Assembly: GCF_023155855.1 (NCBI RefSeq)
Contig: NZ_JAKNUT010000001.1
Coordinates: 992,001 to 1,056,000, forward strand
Direction of reading: 5' to 3'
DNA from: Microbacterium aoyamense
GTDB taxonomy: Bacteria > Actinomycetota > Actinomycetes > Actinomycetales > Microbacteriaceae
DNA length: 64,000 nucleotides
Positions within the stretch are counted from its first letter, which is position 1. Each line of letters begins with the position of its first letter. The notes below the pieces were generated by a model, which searched no databases, had not been told where the DNA came from, and was given only the letters and a program-made list of their open reading frames with translations. Positions 8,917 to 17,898 of this stretch are shown piece after piece. A program made the translations under genes and the position numbers.

Positions 8917-9857
8917 CTCTTCGCCTTCCTTTCTGCGCGCTGCTGTCGTTCGCCGCGCTCCGAGAACCGGACGTAGAAGACGACCATCACCATGAGCAGG
9001 AGCATCCACAGCAGTCCGATGGCGCCCGCGTGCCCGAGGTCGTAGCCCTTGAAGGCGGTGTCGTAGACCTCGGTCGCGAAGGTCTGCGTCGTGCCGGCGG
9101 GGCCGCCGCCGGTGAGGACGAAGATGAGGTCGAAGTGCTGGAAGTTCCAGATGAACTCCAGCAGGATGACGAGCCCCGCGACACCGCTGATGTGCGGCCA
9201 GGTGACGGCGAAGAAGCGACGGATGCTGCCCGCTCCGTCCATCGCGGCGGCTTCGTGCAGTTCGCCCGGCACCGTCTGCAGGGCCGCGAGGAGCATGACC
9301 ATGATCCAGGGGAACGAGTTCCAGGTCTTCGCGATGACGAGCGCACCCTGCGCGGTATCGGTCTGGAAGAGCCATGCGATCGGGCTGTCGATGATCCCCA
9401 GCTGCATCAGGAGCCCGTTGAGCACGCCGTAGTTGGCGTCGAAGATCCACATCCACAGGAACGACACGACGACGCCGGGCAGCAGCCACGGAATCAGGAA
9501 CATCCCGCGCATGAGGCGCTGACCCCGGAACCGCTCGTTGAGGGCCAGCGCGAGGGCGAGACCGATGAGGAACGGGAAGACGGTCGATCCCACCGTGAAG
9601 ACGAGCGTCTGCCACAGGAGGCGACCGAAGTCCTCCGTCAGCACCGCGACGATGTTGTCGAACCCGACCCACTCCATGCCCGGGAACAGCAGGCTCTCGG
9701 CGAAGAACGCCGAGACGAGCGAGCGGATGAGCGGGTAGAGCACGACGCCGAGCAGCAGTGCCGTGCCGGGAAGCAGGAGCAGGCCGATGAAACGCAGTTC
9801 GCTCAGCCGGCCCGGCCGAGCCGCGGCACGCGTGCGGGGGGATTCGAGGGTCGTCAT
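8913..9857 (-). CDS. carbohydrate ABC transporter permease, MalF/UgpA-like
   Basis: The protein has 314 residues and six transmembrane segments after an Arg-rich cytoplasmic start. The EAA loop is seen as GELHEAAAMDGAGSIRRFF (about residues 205-223), and the following ITWP-like segment and LTGGGPAGTTQTF motif are characteristic of sugar permeases of this family. It is the first gene of the minus-strand operon permease-permease-binding protein-oxidoreductase. AGGAAG precedes the ATG. The 165-base leader between this gene and the divergent tatA holds a perfect inverted repeat and AT-rich sequence. Confidence 0.93.
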   Translation of the reverse strand: MTTLESPRTRAAARPGRLSELRFIGLLLLPGTALLLGVVLYPLIRSLVSAFFAESLLFPGMEWVGFDNIVAVLTEDFGRLLWQTLVFTVGSTVFPFLIGLALALALNERFRGQRLMRGMFLIPWLLPGVVVSFLWMWIFDANYGVLNGLLMQLGIIDSPIAWLFQTDTAQGALVIAKTWNSFPWIMVMLLAALQTVPGELHEAAAMDGAGSIRRFFAVTWPHISGVAGLVILLEFIWNFQHFDLIFVLTGGGPAGTTQTFATEVYDTAFKGYDLGHAGAIGLLWMLLLMVMVVFYVRFSERGERQQRAERKAKR

Positions 9858-9877
9858 CGCTCTTCCTCTGGACGTGG

Positions 9878-9896
9878 GTCAGCAGTCTTTGCTGAC
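9878..9896. promoter_or_regulatory. inverted repeat in the leader of the sugar ABC operon
   Basis: GTCAGCA (9878-9884) and TGCTGAC (9890-9896) are perfect inverted copies around 5 bases, 20 bases upstream of the first permease start. The dyad suits a repressor operator; the nearby RpiR regulator is the obvious candidate. Farther upstream TTGACT (minus strand, 9939-9934) could be the -35 element, but no convincing -10 was seen. Confidence 0.5.
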
Positions 9897-10022
9897 TCCT
9901 GGAGCAGTCTGCACAAGATTTTCTCAAAAGTCCAGTCAAGAGCGCATAGGATGAAAATCAATCTTGTTACGAGGTCCGACAGTGTCGTCCGCACACACCT
10001 CGTGGCTGATCGGAGGACTTCC

Positions 10023-10256
10023 ATGCTCGCGAACCTGACCGGCTGGCACGCCCTGCTGATCCTCGCCGTCATCCTGCTTCTGTTCGGTGCGGCCAAGCTC
10101 CCCGCGCTCGCACGCAGCGTCGGTCAGTCGGCGCGCGTGCTCAAGACCGAGATCCGCTCGGGCGACACCGAGACGGCGCAGCCCGCCGCCCCCGGCGCCC
10201 TCGCGAACGTGCAGGCCCCGGTCGACTCGGCGACGGCATCGCGCTCAACGACCTGA
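10023..10256 (+). CDS. tatA: Sec-independent translocase subunit TatA
   Basis: The 77-residue protein has the TatA layout: a short N-terminus, one transmembrane helix (WHALLILAVILLLFG, residues 8-22) ending in the conserved Phe-Gly hinge, then an amphipathic helix (AAKLPALARSVGQSARVLK) and a variable acidic/Pro-Ala tail. TatA oligomers form the pathway through which folded twin-arginine proteins cross the membrane; the sugar-binding lipoprotein encoded nearby has a twin-arginine-like leader. CGGAGGA precedes the ATG by 5 bases. No tatC or tatB is in the window. The TatA rather than TatB assignment rests on length and the hinge. Confidence 0.9.
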   Translation: MLANLTGWHALLILAVILLLFGAAKLPALARSVGQSARVLKTEIRSGDTETAQPAAPGALANVQAPVDSATASRSTT

Positions 10257-10300
10257 CGCGACCCATCCTGCCGCTTCGGCGCCGCCTGTAGGCTCGCGCC

Positions 10301-10900
10301 ATGTCGGACGACAGCAGGGCCGGGATGTCGGGGCGGTCACGCGGACCGCGCGGACCGCGCGGGCGCAGGGACCGGACTCGGGAGGAGCTCGGCCAGCTGA
10401 CCGGCGACGAGAACGCGTTCGTGCTCTACTTCAAGGAACGCGTCTACGCGACGTTCACCGGCTTGGCCCTCGTTCTCGTGGTGTCGAATGCGGAGCATCC
10501 GACGCCCGAGCGGTCCTTCCTCGTCCTGGCGCTGGGCGTGCTGGGGATCACGGCGGCTGGCTTCGTCGCCGATCTCGTCTCCCATCTCGCCGTGCATCAG
10601 GACTTCCCCGACGCGGCGGGCTGGTTCGTCATGCTCCGCATCGCGGGTGGTGCGCTCGGCACCGCGGTCGTGCCGCTCATCCTGATCGGCCTCGCGTGGC
10701 TGGACGTCTGGTCGCTCGAGGTCGCGCTGCGGGTCGCGACGATCGTCTACATCGTCACGCTCGGCGTCATCGGCTGGTTCGCCGTGCGGCGCTCGAAGCT
10801 CGCCTGGTGGAAGCAGCTCATCGCCCTCGGGGTGCTCCTCGTGCTGGGGCTCGCCGTCGTCGGCCTGCAGACGCTCGCGCACTCGGTCGGCGAGCACTGA
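10301..10900 (+). CDS. four-helix membrane protein, unknown function
   Basis: The protein has 199 residues. A strongly basic, Gly/Arg-rich start (residues 1-30) is followed by TGDENAFVLYFKERVYATFTGLALVLVV and four hydrophobic segments at about residues 45-65, 72-92, 105-130 and 135-160, with a fifth weaker one near the end. No family was recognised. TAGGCT (10289-10294) lies 6 bases before the ATG, so a leaderless transcript is likely. It is followed by the heat-shock promoter region but is not obviously part of that operon. Confidence 0.7.
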   Translation: MSDDSRAGMSGRSRGPRGPRGRRDRTREELGQLTGDENAFVLYFKERVYATFTGLALVLVVSNAEHPTPERSFLVLALGVLGITAAGFVADLVSHLAVHQDFPDAAGWFVMLRIAGGALGTAVVPLILIGLAWLDVWSLEVALRVATIVYIVTLGVIGWFAVRRSKLAWWKQLIALGVLLVLGLAVVGLQTLAHSVGEH

Positions 10901-10906
10901 TGGAAA

Positions 10907-10982
10907 GTTGAGCCGATTCATATCAACTTCGACTTGACACGGTTTCGCGCCCTGCCCTAGGGTTGAGTCATCGCGGCTCAAG
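10907..10982 (+). promoter_or_regulatory. dnaK promoter with HspR-type HAIR element(s)
   Basis: TTGAGT-N7-GCTCAAG at 10963-10982 closely matches the HspR operator consensus CTTGAGT-N7-ACTCAAG. A second, degenerate copy GTTGAGC-N7-TATCAAC lies at 10907-10927. TTGACA (10934-10939) and TAGGGT (10958-10963), 18 bases apart, give a good vegetative promoter whose -10 element touches the strong HAIR. HspR, made from the fourth gene of this operon, binds HAIR with DnaK as corepressor in streptomycetes and mycobacteria. Confidence 0.88.
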
Positions 10983-10985
10983 TAG

Positions 10986-12923
<1,938 letters not shown>

Positions 12924-12925
12924 TC

Positions 12926-13513
12926 ATGACCGACAAGGACTTCGACAACGACGAGGTCCGTCCGGACGACGCGGGGTCGGAGGCGAATGTCTCCGACCCC
13001 GCGTCGCACGAGGACGAACTGACCGTCGACGACATCCTGGGCGCCGCGCAGACCGACGAGGCCATCGTCGGCGACGAGGCGGTCGATCTGCCGCCCGAGG
13101 CGGCGGGCTACCTCGCCGACCTCAAGCGCCTGACCGCGGAGTACGCCAACTACCGGCGTCGTACCGAGGAGCAGCGCGAGGTCGAGATCGAGCGTGCGAA
13201 GGGCGCCGCGGCGAAGGGCCTCGTGCCGGTGCTCGACGACCTCGACCGCGCCGAGAAGCACGGCGACCTCGAGGCGGGCTCGCCGTTCGCCGCGATCGCC
13301 GAGAAGGTGCGCGCGGTCGCCGAGCGCATGGGCGTCACGGCCTACGGTGCGGCGGGCGAAGCGTTCGATCCGCAGCAGCACGAGGCGATCTTCCAGGTGC
13401 CGACGCCCGGCGCGACCGAGTCGACGATCCTCGAGGTCGTCGAGGTGGGCTATCGCCTCGGTGCCATCGAACTTCGTCCCGCAAAGGTCGTCGTCGCAGT
13501 TCCGGGGGAGTAG
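12926..13513 (+). CDS. grpE: nucleotide exchange factor GrpE
   Basis: The protein has 195 residues. The first 55 are acidic and probably disordered. Then comes the long dimerising helix (YLADLKRLTAEYANYRRRTEEQ) and the beta-wing domain ending in RPAKVVVAVPG. GrpE releases ADP from DnaK and acts as a thermosensor. It starts 2 bases after the dnaK stop codon, so it is translationally linked; the ribosome site lies within the dnaK end. The C-terminal motif GYRLGAIELRPAKV is strongly conserved in the family. Confidence 0.98.
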   Translation: MTDKDFDNDEVRPDDAGSEANVSDPASHEDELTVDDILGAAQTDEAIVGDEAVDLPPEAAGYLADLKRLTAEYANYRRRTEEQREVEIERAKGAAAKGLVPVLDDLDRAEKHGDLEAGSPFAAIAEKVRAVAERMGVTAYGAAGEAFDPQQHEAIFQVPTPGATESTILEVVEVGYRLGAIELRPAKVVVAVPGE

Positions 13514-13516
13514 ACG

Positions 13517-14500
13517 ATGGCCAGTCAGGACTGGTTCGACAAGGACTTCTACAAGACGCTCGGCGTCTCGAAGGACGTCTCCGAGGCCGACCTCAAGAAG
13601 ACCTACCGCAAGCTCGCGCGCAAGTATCACCCGGATTCGAATCAGGGGGATGCCGCAGCCGAGGCGAAGTTCAAGGAGGTCAGCGAGGCCTACTCGGTGC
13701 TCAGCGACTCCGAGCAGCGCGCGGAGTACGACCAGATCCGCGCCATGGGCGCCGGCAACGCCCGCTTCACGGCAGGCGGGCAGGGCGCGGGAGGCTTCGA
13801 GGACGTCTTCTCGCGATTCGGCCAGCGGGGCGGCCGCCAGGATCCGCAGGACTTCGAGGACATCTTCTCGATGTTCGGCGGTCAGGGCGGGTTCGGCTCG
13901 GGACGCTTCGGTCAGTCGACGGGCGGGTTCCGCGGCTACGGCGGCCCGACCCGCGGCGCGGACGTCACGGCCCGCACGACGATCGACTTCGTCACGGCGA
14001 CGAAGGGCGAGACGATCACGCTCCAGGGCGAGGACGGCAAGCCGTTCAAGGTCAAGATCCCGGCCGGGGTCTCGGACGGCCAGAAGATCCGCCTTCGTGG
14101 TCGCGGTCGCCCGTCGCCCGACGGCGGCGAGACCGGCGACATCGTCGTGCAGGTCGCGGTGCGCCCGCATCCCGTCTTCACACGGGACGGACTCAACCTG
14201 CGCGTCGTCGTGCCGGTGACCTTCACCGAGGCGGCCCTCGGTGCGACGATCGAGGTGCCGACGCTCGGCGGAGACCCCGTCAAGCTGCGCGTGGCGCCCG
14301 GCACGCCCTCGGGCCGCGTTCTGCGCGTCAAGGGACGCGGGGTCGAAACGGCCAAGGGCACGGGCGACCTGCTCGCCGAGGTTCAGGTCGCGGTGCCGTC
14401 GCACCTCGACGACGACGCCCGCGAGGCTCTGCAGAGGTTCCACGACCTGGAGCCGAAGGAGAACCCGCGCGCCGACCTGATGTCGAAGGCCCGCGGCTAG
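13517..14500 (+). CDS. dnaJ: DnaJ/Hsp40 co-chaperone lacking the zinc-finger domain
   Basis: The protein has 327 residues. The J domain (residues 9-75) holds the HPD tripeptide in ARKYHPDSNQ that stimulates DnaK ATPase. A Gly/Phe-rich region (about 85-150) follows, then the two beta-barrel substrate-binding domains (IDFVTATKGETITL; KVKIPAGVSDGQKIRLRGRG). The four CxxCxGxG zinc motifs of type A DnaJ are absent, so this is a type B/CbpA-like protein, as is often found in actinobacterial dnaK operons (DnaJ1). A zinc-containing DnaJ is expected elsewhere. It starts 3 bases after grpE, and GGGGGAG serves as ribosome site. Confidence 0.95.
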   Translation: MASQDWFDKDFYKTLGVSKDVSEADLKKTYRKLARKYHPDSNQGDAAAEAKFKEVSEAYSVLSDSEQRAEYDQIRAMGAGNARFTAGGQGAGGFEDVFSRFGQRGGRQDPQDFEDIFSMFGGQGGFGSGRFGQSTGGFRGYGGPTRGADVTARTTIDFVTATKGETITLQGEDGKPFKVKIPAGVSDGQKIRLRGRGRPSPDGGETGDIVVQVAVRPHPVFTRDGLNLRVVVPVTFTEAALGATIEVPTLGGDPVKLRVAPGTPSGRVLRVKGRGVETAKGTGDLLAEVQVAVPSHLDDDAREALQRFHDLEPKENPRADLMSKARG

Positions 14501-14523
14501 GACGATAGGCGGGAGGTGGAGGC

Positions 14524-14988
14524 ATGAGTGACGACGACATCGACGAGAACGCCCCGATCTTCGCGATAGCGGTGGCAGCAGAGCTCTCGGGCATGCATCC
14601 GCAGACCCTTCGCCAGTACGACCGGCTCGGGCTCGTCGTCCCGAACCGCACGCAGGGCGGCTCGCGTCGGTACTCGCTCCGTCACGTCGAGCAGCTGCGC
14701 GAGGTCGCCCGCATGTCGGGCGAGGGCATCGGCCTGCCGGCGATCACCCGCATCCTCGAACTCGAGGACCGCGTGCGAGAACTGCACGGCCGCGTGCAGG
14801 AGCTGGAGACGCGCGTGCGCGACGAGCTCGAGCGTCGCCCCGGCGCCCGGGTCTTCGCCGCCGGCGCGACCGGTTCGGTCGTCTCGATGCGGCACGGCAC
14901 CCGGGTGCGTCGAGCGACCGAGCTCGTCGTGTGGCGCCCGCGGCGACAGCTCAGCCCCCCTGCACAAGAGTCCGACGCCGAGGAATGA
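14524..14988 (+). CDS. hspR: heat-shock repressor HspR (MerR family)
   Basis: The protein has 154 residues. The MerR-type HTH lies at about residues 12-75 (IAVAAELSGMHPQTLRQYDR then GGSRRYSLRHVEQL). A coiled-coil of repeated RVRELHGRVQELETRVRDEL follows at 80-110 and a basic tail after that. HspR binds HAIR sites and represses the dnaK operon and clpB; both promoters in this window carry HAIR elements. It is the last gene of dnaK-grpE-dnaJ-hspR, 23 bases after dnaJ, with a strong GGAGGTGGAGG ribosome site. This gives an autoregulatory loop. Confidence 0.97.
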   Translation: MSDDDIDENAPIFAIAVAAELSGMHPQTLRQYDRLGLVVPNRTQGGSRRYSLRHVEQLREVARMSGEGIGLPAITRILELEDRVRELHGRVQELETRVRDELERRPGARVFAAGATGSVVSMRHGTRVRRATELVVWRPRRQLSPPAQESDAEE

Positions 14989-14992
14989 TCCT

Positions 14993-15406
14993 GTGGCGAC
15001 CTTCGACGACGTCCGCGCCATCGCGCTGAGTCTGCCCGAGACGCACGAGGCTATCGAGGGCCACGGCGGCGGCGCGATGTGGCGCACGAAGAACGGCGGT
15101 TTCGTGTGGGAGCGCGGGCCGCGCAAGAGCGATCTCGCGGCCCTCGAGAAGCTCGGCCGGCAGTGGCCGGCCGGGCCCACCGCTGCCGTGCGGACAGACG
15201 GGAACGACGAGAAGGAGGCGCTGCTGGCATCCTTCCCCGACGTCTTCTTCACGATCCCGCACTTCGACGGATTCCCCGCCGTGCTCCTACGGCTCGACGC
15301 GATCGACGTCGATCAGCTGCGCGAAGTGATCACCGACGCCTGGATCGTCAAGGCCCCCAAGCGGCTCGCGAAGGAGTGGCTCGCCGCTCAGGGACTCGGG
15401 GACTGA
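14993..15406 (+). CDS. MmcQ/YjbR family protein
   Basis: The 137-residue protein matches the MmcQ/YjbR family: ATFDDVRAIALSLPETHEAIEG at the start, a central MWRTKNGGFVWERG strand region, and WIVKAPKRLAKEWLA at the end. The fold is a CyaY-like alpha/beta domain with double-wing DNA-binding similarity, but the biochemical role is unknown. The GTG start at 14993 is 4 bases after the hspR stop codon, with GAGGAATG before it, so it may be cotranscribed with the heat-shock operon. Its 3' end overlaps the convergent DUF2252 gene by 19 bases. Confidence 0.88.
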   Translation: MATFDDVRAIALSLPETHEAIEGHGGGAMWRTKNGGFVWERGPRKSDLAALEKLGRQWPAGPTAAVRTDGNDEKEALLASFPDVFFTIPHFDGFPAVLLRLDAIDVDQLREVITDAWIVKAPKRLAKEWLAAQGLGD

Positions 15407-16767
15407 GCCGCGACGAACGCGTCGTAGTCCTTGCGCGAGAGCGCGGCGTACGCGATCGCCCACTCGAGCAGCGCCTCGCCGACGACGCGGCCGTTGCCGA
15501 TGTACCCTGCGACGACGGCGGCGTTCGCCGACTGGGAGTGCGCACGTGCGAGCGTCGCGGCGCACGACTCCGCGTATACGCGGAATGGCCGGTCGTCGAG
15601 TTCCTCGGTCTCGATGCCGCCCTTCATGTCGTGGAACTGCCGCACGTAGAAGTCGCCCTGATACGCCTGCAGGTGCCCGAGGAAAGGATCCGAGACGGCC
15701 TGCAGGATTCGCTGCAGTGCGACGACACGGCCGCCCTCGCCGTACTGCGCGACGTGCTCGACGAGTGCCTCGGGCTGCGCGATGCCGCCGTACTCCTCGA
15801 GCACGCTGCGTCCCGCCTCCTTGCCCTGGAGGATCAGGGCATTGCCCTCGCCGTCCTGCATGAGCACGAGCGTGCACAGTGTTCCGACGCTGCCGACACC
15901 CACGACGCGCCGTGCGATGTCGGACACCGTGTAGTTCGTGAGCAGCATCCGGATGTCGACGTTCGCCGACATCGCGTACGAGCGCACATTGTCCCGCAGG
16001 CGCTCCTCCTCCGCGTCCGAGCCGTGCACCATCGTCGGCGGCTGCTCGACGAACACCTTGCGTCCGTTCGGCAGCGTCTCGGTGAGCTTCTTCGTCGCCC
16101 GGTCGCCCGTGCGCTTCTCGGCGTCGCGGATCGCCTCACGCAGCACTCCGCGCGTCTCGCTGTCGGCGCTCTGCGCCACCGCGTTGACGTCGAAGTGCTC
16201 GAAGAACCGCGTGAGGGGGCTCTGCTTCGCCGTCGCAGCCATCGAACGCGCGTAGGTGCGCACGGCGGCGAGCGCGGCATCCATCACGACGTCGTCGTCA
16301 CGTGAGGTCGCCTGTCCGCCGATCACGATGCTCGTCACCAGTCGCTTGACGTCCCATTCCCACGGCGCCCATGCGGCCTCGTCGAAATCGTTGAGGTCGA
16401 ACGCGAGCGTGCGCTGCGGTGAGGCGTAGAAGCCGAAGTTCGCGACGTGCGCGTCGCCGCAGGAGGGGACGAGGATGCCGCTGTGGGTGTCCTTCGCGAG
16501 GTCGGCCGCCTGAAGAGCCGCCGTGCCGCGGTAGAACGCGAAGGGGCTCGCGGCCATGCGCTCCATGCGCAGGGGGACCAGCTCGGGGACCCGCGTGGAG
16601 TTCTGACGGTCGAGGATGCCGAGGGGGTCACGCTCGCCGACGGTCAAGCGTGAGAGGGTGCTGCGCGGTGTCCGCTGGCGGGCGGCTCGCCCCTCGGCCA
16701 TCCGCTCCGCGACGGTCGGGGGCATCGCCCACGAAGCCTCGAAGGCGTTCTGCGTGGTGTCGCTCAT
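15388..16767 (-). CDS. DUF2252 family protein
   Basis: The protein has about 459 residues. Several DUF2252 landmarks are visible: SRLTVGERDPLGILDRQ and VPLRMERMAASPFAFYRGTA near the start, SCGDAHVANFGF with the kinase-like His/Asp motif, LAFDLNDFDEAAWAPWEWD, and near the end QYQGDFYVRQFHD. The pattern resembles aminoglycoside-phosphotransferase/protein-kinase folds, but the function has not been established. The ATG at 16765-16767 follows CCAGGATG at a suitable distance; a GTG six codons upstream is an alternative. It is convergent with the MmcQ-like gene and divergent from the DUF998 gene. Confidence 0.9.
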   Translation of the reverse strand: MSDTTQNAFEASWAMPPTVAERMAEGRAARQRTPRSTLSRLTVGERDPLGILDRQNSTRVPELVPLRMERMAASPFAFYRGTAALQAADLAKDTHSGILVPSCGDAHVANFGFYASPQRTLAFDLNDFDEAAWAPWEWDVKRLVTSIVIGGQATSRDDDVVMDAALAAVRTYARSMAATAKQSPLTRFFEHFDVNAVAQSADSETRGVLREAIRDAEKRTGDRATKKLTETLPNGRKVFVEQPPTMVHGSDAEEERLRDNVRSYAMSANVDIRMLLTNYTVSDIARRVVGVGSVGTLCTLVLMQDGEGNALILQGKEAGRSVLEEYGGIAQPEALVEHVAQYGEGGRVVALQRILQAVSDPFLGHLQAYQGDFYVRQFHDMKGGIETEELDDRPFRVYAESCAATLARAHSQSANAAVVAGYIGNGRVVGEALLEWAIAYAALSRKDYDAFVAAQSPSP

Positions 16768-16824
16768 GTCGACATCCTGGCGCACCTATCGCCCTCGAGC
16801 ACGGGGGAGCGCTAATCTCACCCC

Positions 16825-17895
16825 GTGATATCACCCTCTGCTCCGGCGTCGCGCCGTGAATCCCGCCTCCTTGCCGCAGCGTCGGGCGACGCCGATGTCG
16901 CGGGGGAGCGTTCGCTCGAGACGCTCGCGCTCGGCGTCGGCGCGGCATCCTTCGTCCTCTCCGCGGTCATCGCACTTTTCGTCTTCGGGTTTCAGGATGC
17001 GCCGATCTCGGGTCCGGGGTCGGTCGGGCAGTATGCGGCGATCGCCTCCGCCGTCGTGGCGATCCTCGCCTTCGTCGCTGGTCGCCTGCTGATCGGCGCG
17101 GGCGGCAGGTTCCACTGGCTGGACATCGTCGATATCGCCGCCCTCGCGTTCGCGCACGCGATCATCGCTCTGCTCACGTGGACCCTTCTCGCCGTCATCC
17201 TCGAGCAGGGCTTCATCGGTGCCGAGGTCTTCGCGCTGCCCGTCCTCATCCTGTCGGGCGCCGTCGCCGCGGTGACCGGGTACGTGGTCTTCTACTCTGC
17301 AACGCACATGGATCTGCAGCTGCTCGCCGTCGTGCTGGCGGTCTTCCTCACCGAGGGCGTCATCGCGAGCATGCTGACGGCGAGCGACCCGAACTGGTGG
17401 AAGGACAACCTGAGCGCACTCGGCATGACGAACGACCTGTCGGCCATGACCTTCAACCTCACGCTCATCGTCGCGGGCATCATCGTCACGACCCTCGCTC
17501 GCTACACGGTGCGCGGCATCCCGACCCCCAACCCTCACGGTCTCGCGCGCGTGCGGACGTGCCTCATCCTCGTCGGCATCTTCCTCGGGCTCGTCGGCGT
17601 CTTCCCGGTCGATCAGTTCTTCGCCATCCACACGGGTGTCGCCTCCGGCATGGCGGTCGTCTACGGGATCCTCGTGTTCCGGCTGCACGCATGGATCCCC
17701 GACCTGCCCCGCGCCTTCCTCGTGCTCGGCTGGGTGTTCACGGCCGTCATCGTCGTGCTCGCGGTCTTCTTCGCCGTCGGGTACTACACGCTCACCGCCG
17801 TCGAGCTCGTGGCCGGCATCCTCATCTTCGCCTGGATCATCCTCTTCATCCGCAACGCCGCCGCCCTGCAGCAGGACACCGGCGGGGCGGTGTGA
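16825..17895 (+). CDS. DUF998-type multi-pass membrane protein
   Basis: The 356-residue protein has a 35-residue cytoplasmic leader and about nine hydrophobic segments. GPGSVGQYAAIASAVVA, LTASDPNWWKDNLSALG and GVFPVDQFFAIHTGVA resemble the DUF998 (Frp1-like) membrane family; in particular the S-x-LG and PxDQ-x-x-x-x-H positions are typical. The function is unknown. The GTG start at 16825 is preceded, 6 bases upstream, by TAATCT (16813-16818), so the mRNA is probably leaderless. Its end is 3 bases from the convergent alkylsulfatase stop, with no room for a terminator. Confidence 0.75.
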   Translation: MISPSAPASRRESRLLAAASGDADVAGERSLETLALGVGAASFVLSAVIALFVFGFQDAPISGPGSVGQYAAIASAVVAILAFVAGRLLIGAGGRFHWLDIVDIAALAFAHAIIALLTWTLLAVILEQGFIGAEVFALPVLILSGAVAAVTGYVVFYSATHMDLQLLAVVLAVFLTEGVIASMLTASDPNWWKDNLSALGMTNDLSAMTFNLTLIVAGIIVTTLARYTVRGIPTPNPHGLARVRTCLILVGIFLGLVGVFPVDQFFAIHTGVASGMAVVYGILVFRLHAWIPDLPRAFLVLGWVFTAVIVVLAVFFAVGYYTLTAVELVAGILIFAWIILFIRNAAALQQDTGGAV

Positions 17896-17898
17896 GCG

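Noticed and set aside
13633..13643. T-loop-like GGATTCGAATC resembling part of a tRNA
   Set aside because: It lies inside the dnaJ J domain and no acceptor or anticodon stems can be formed around it.
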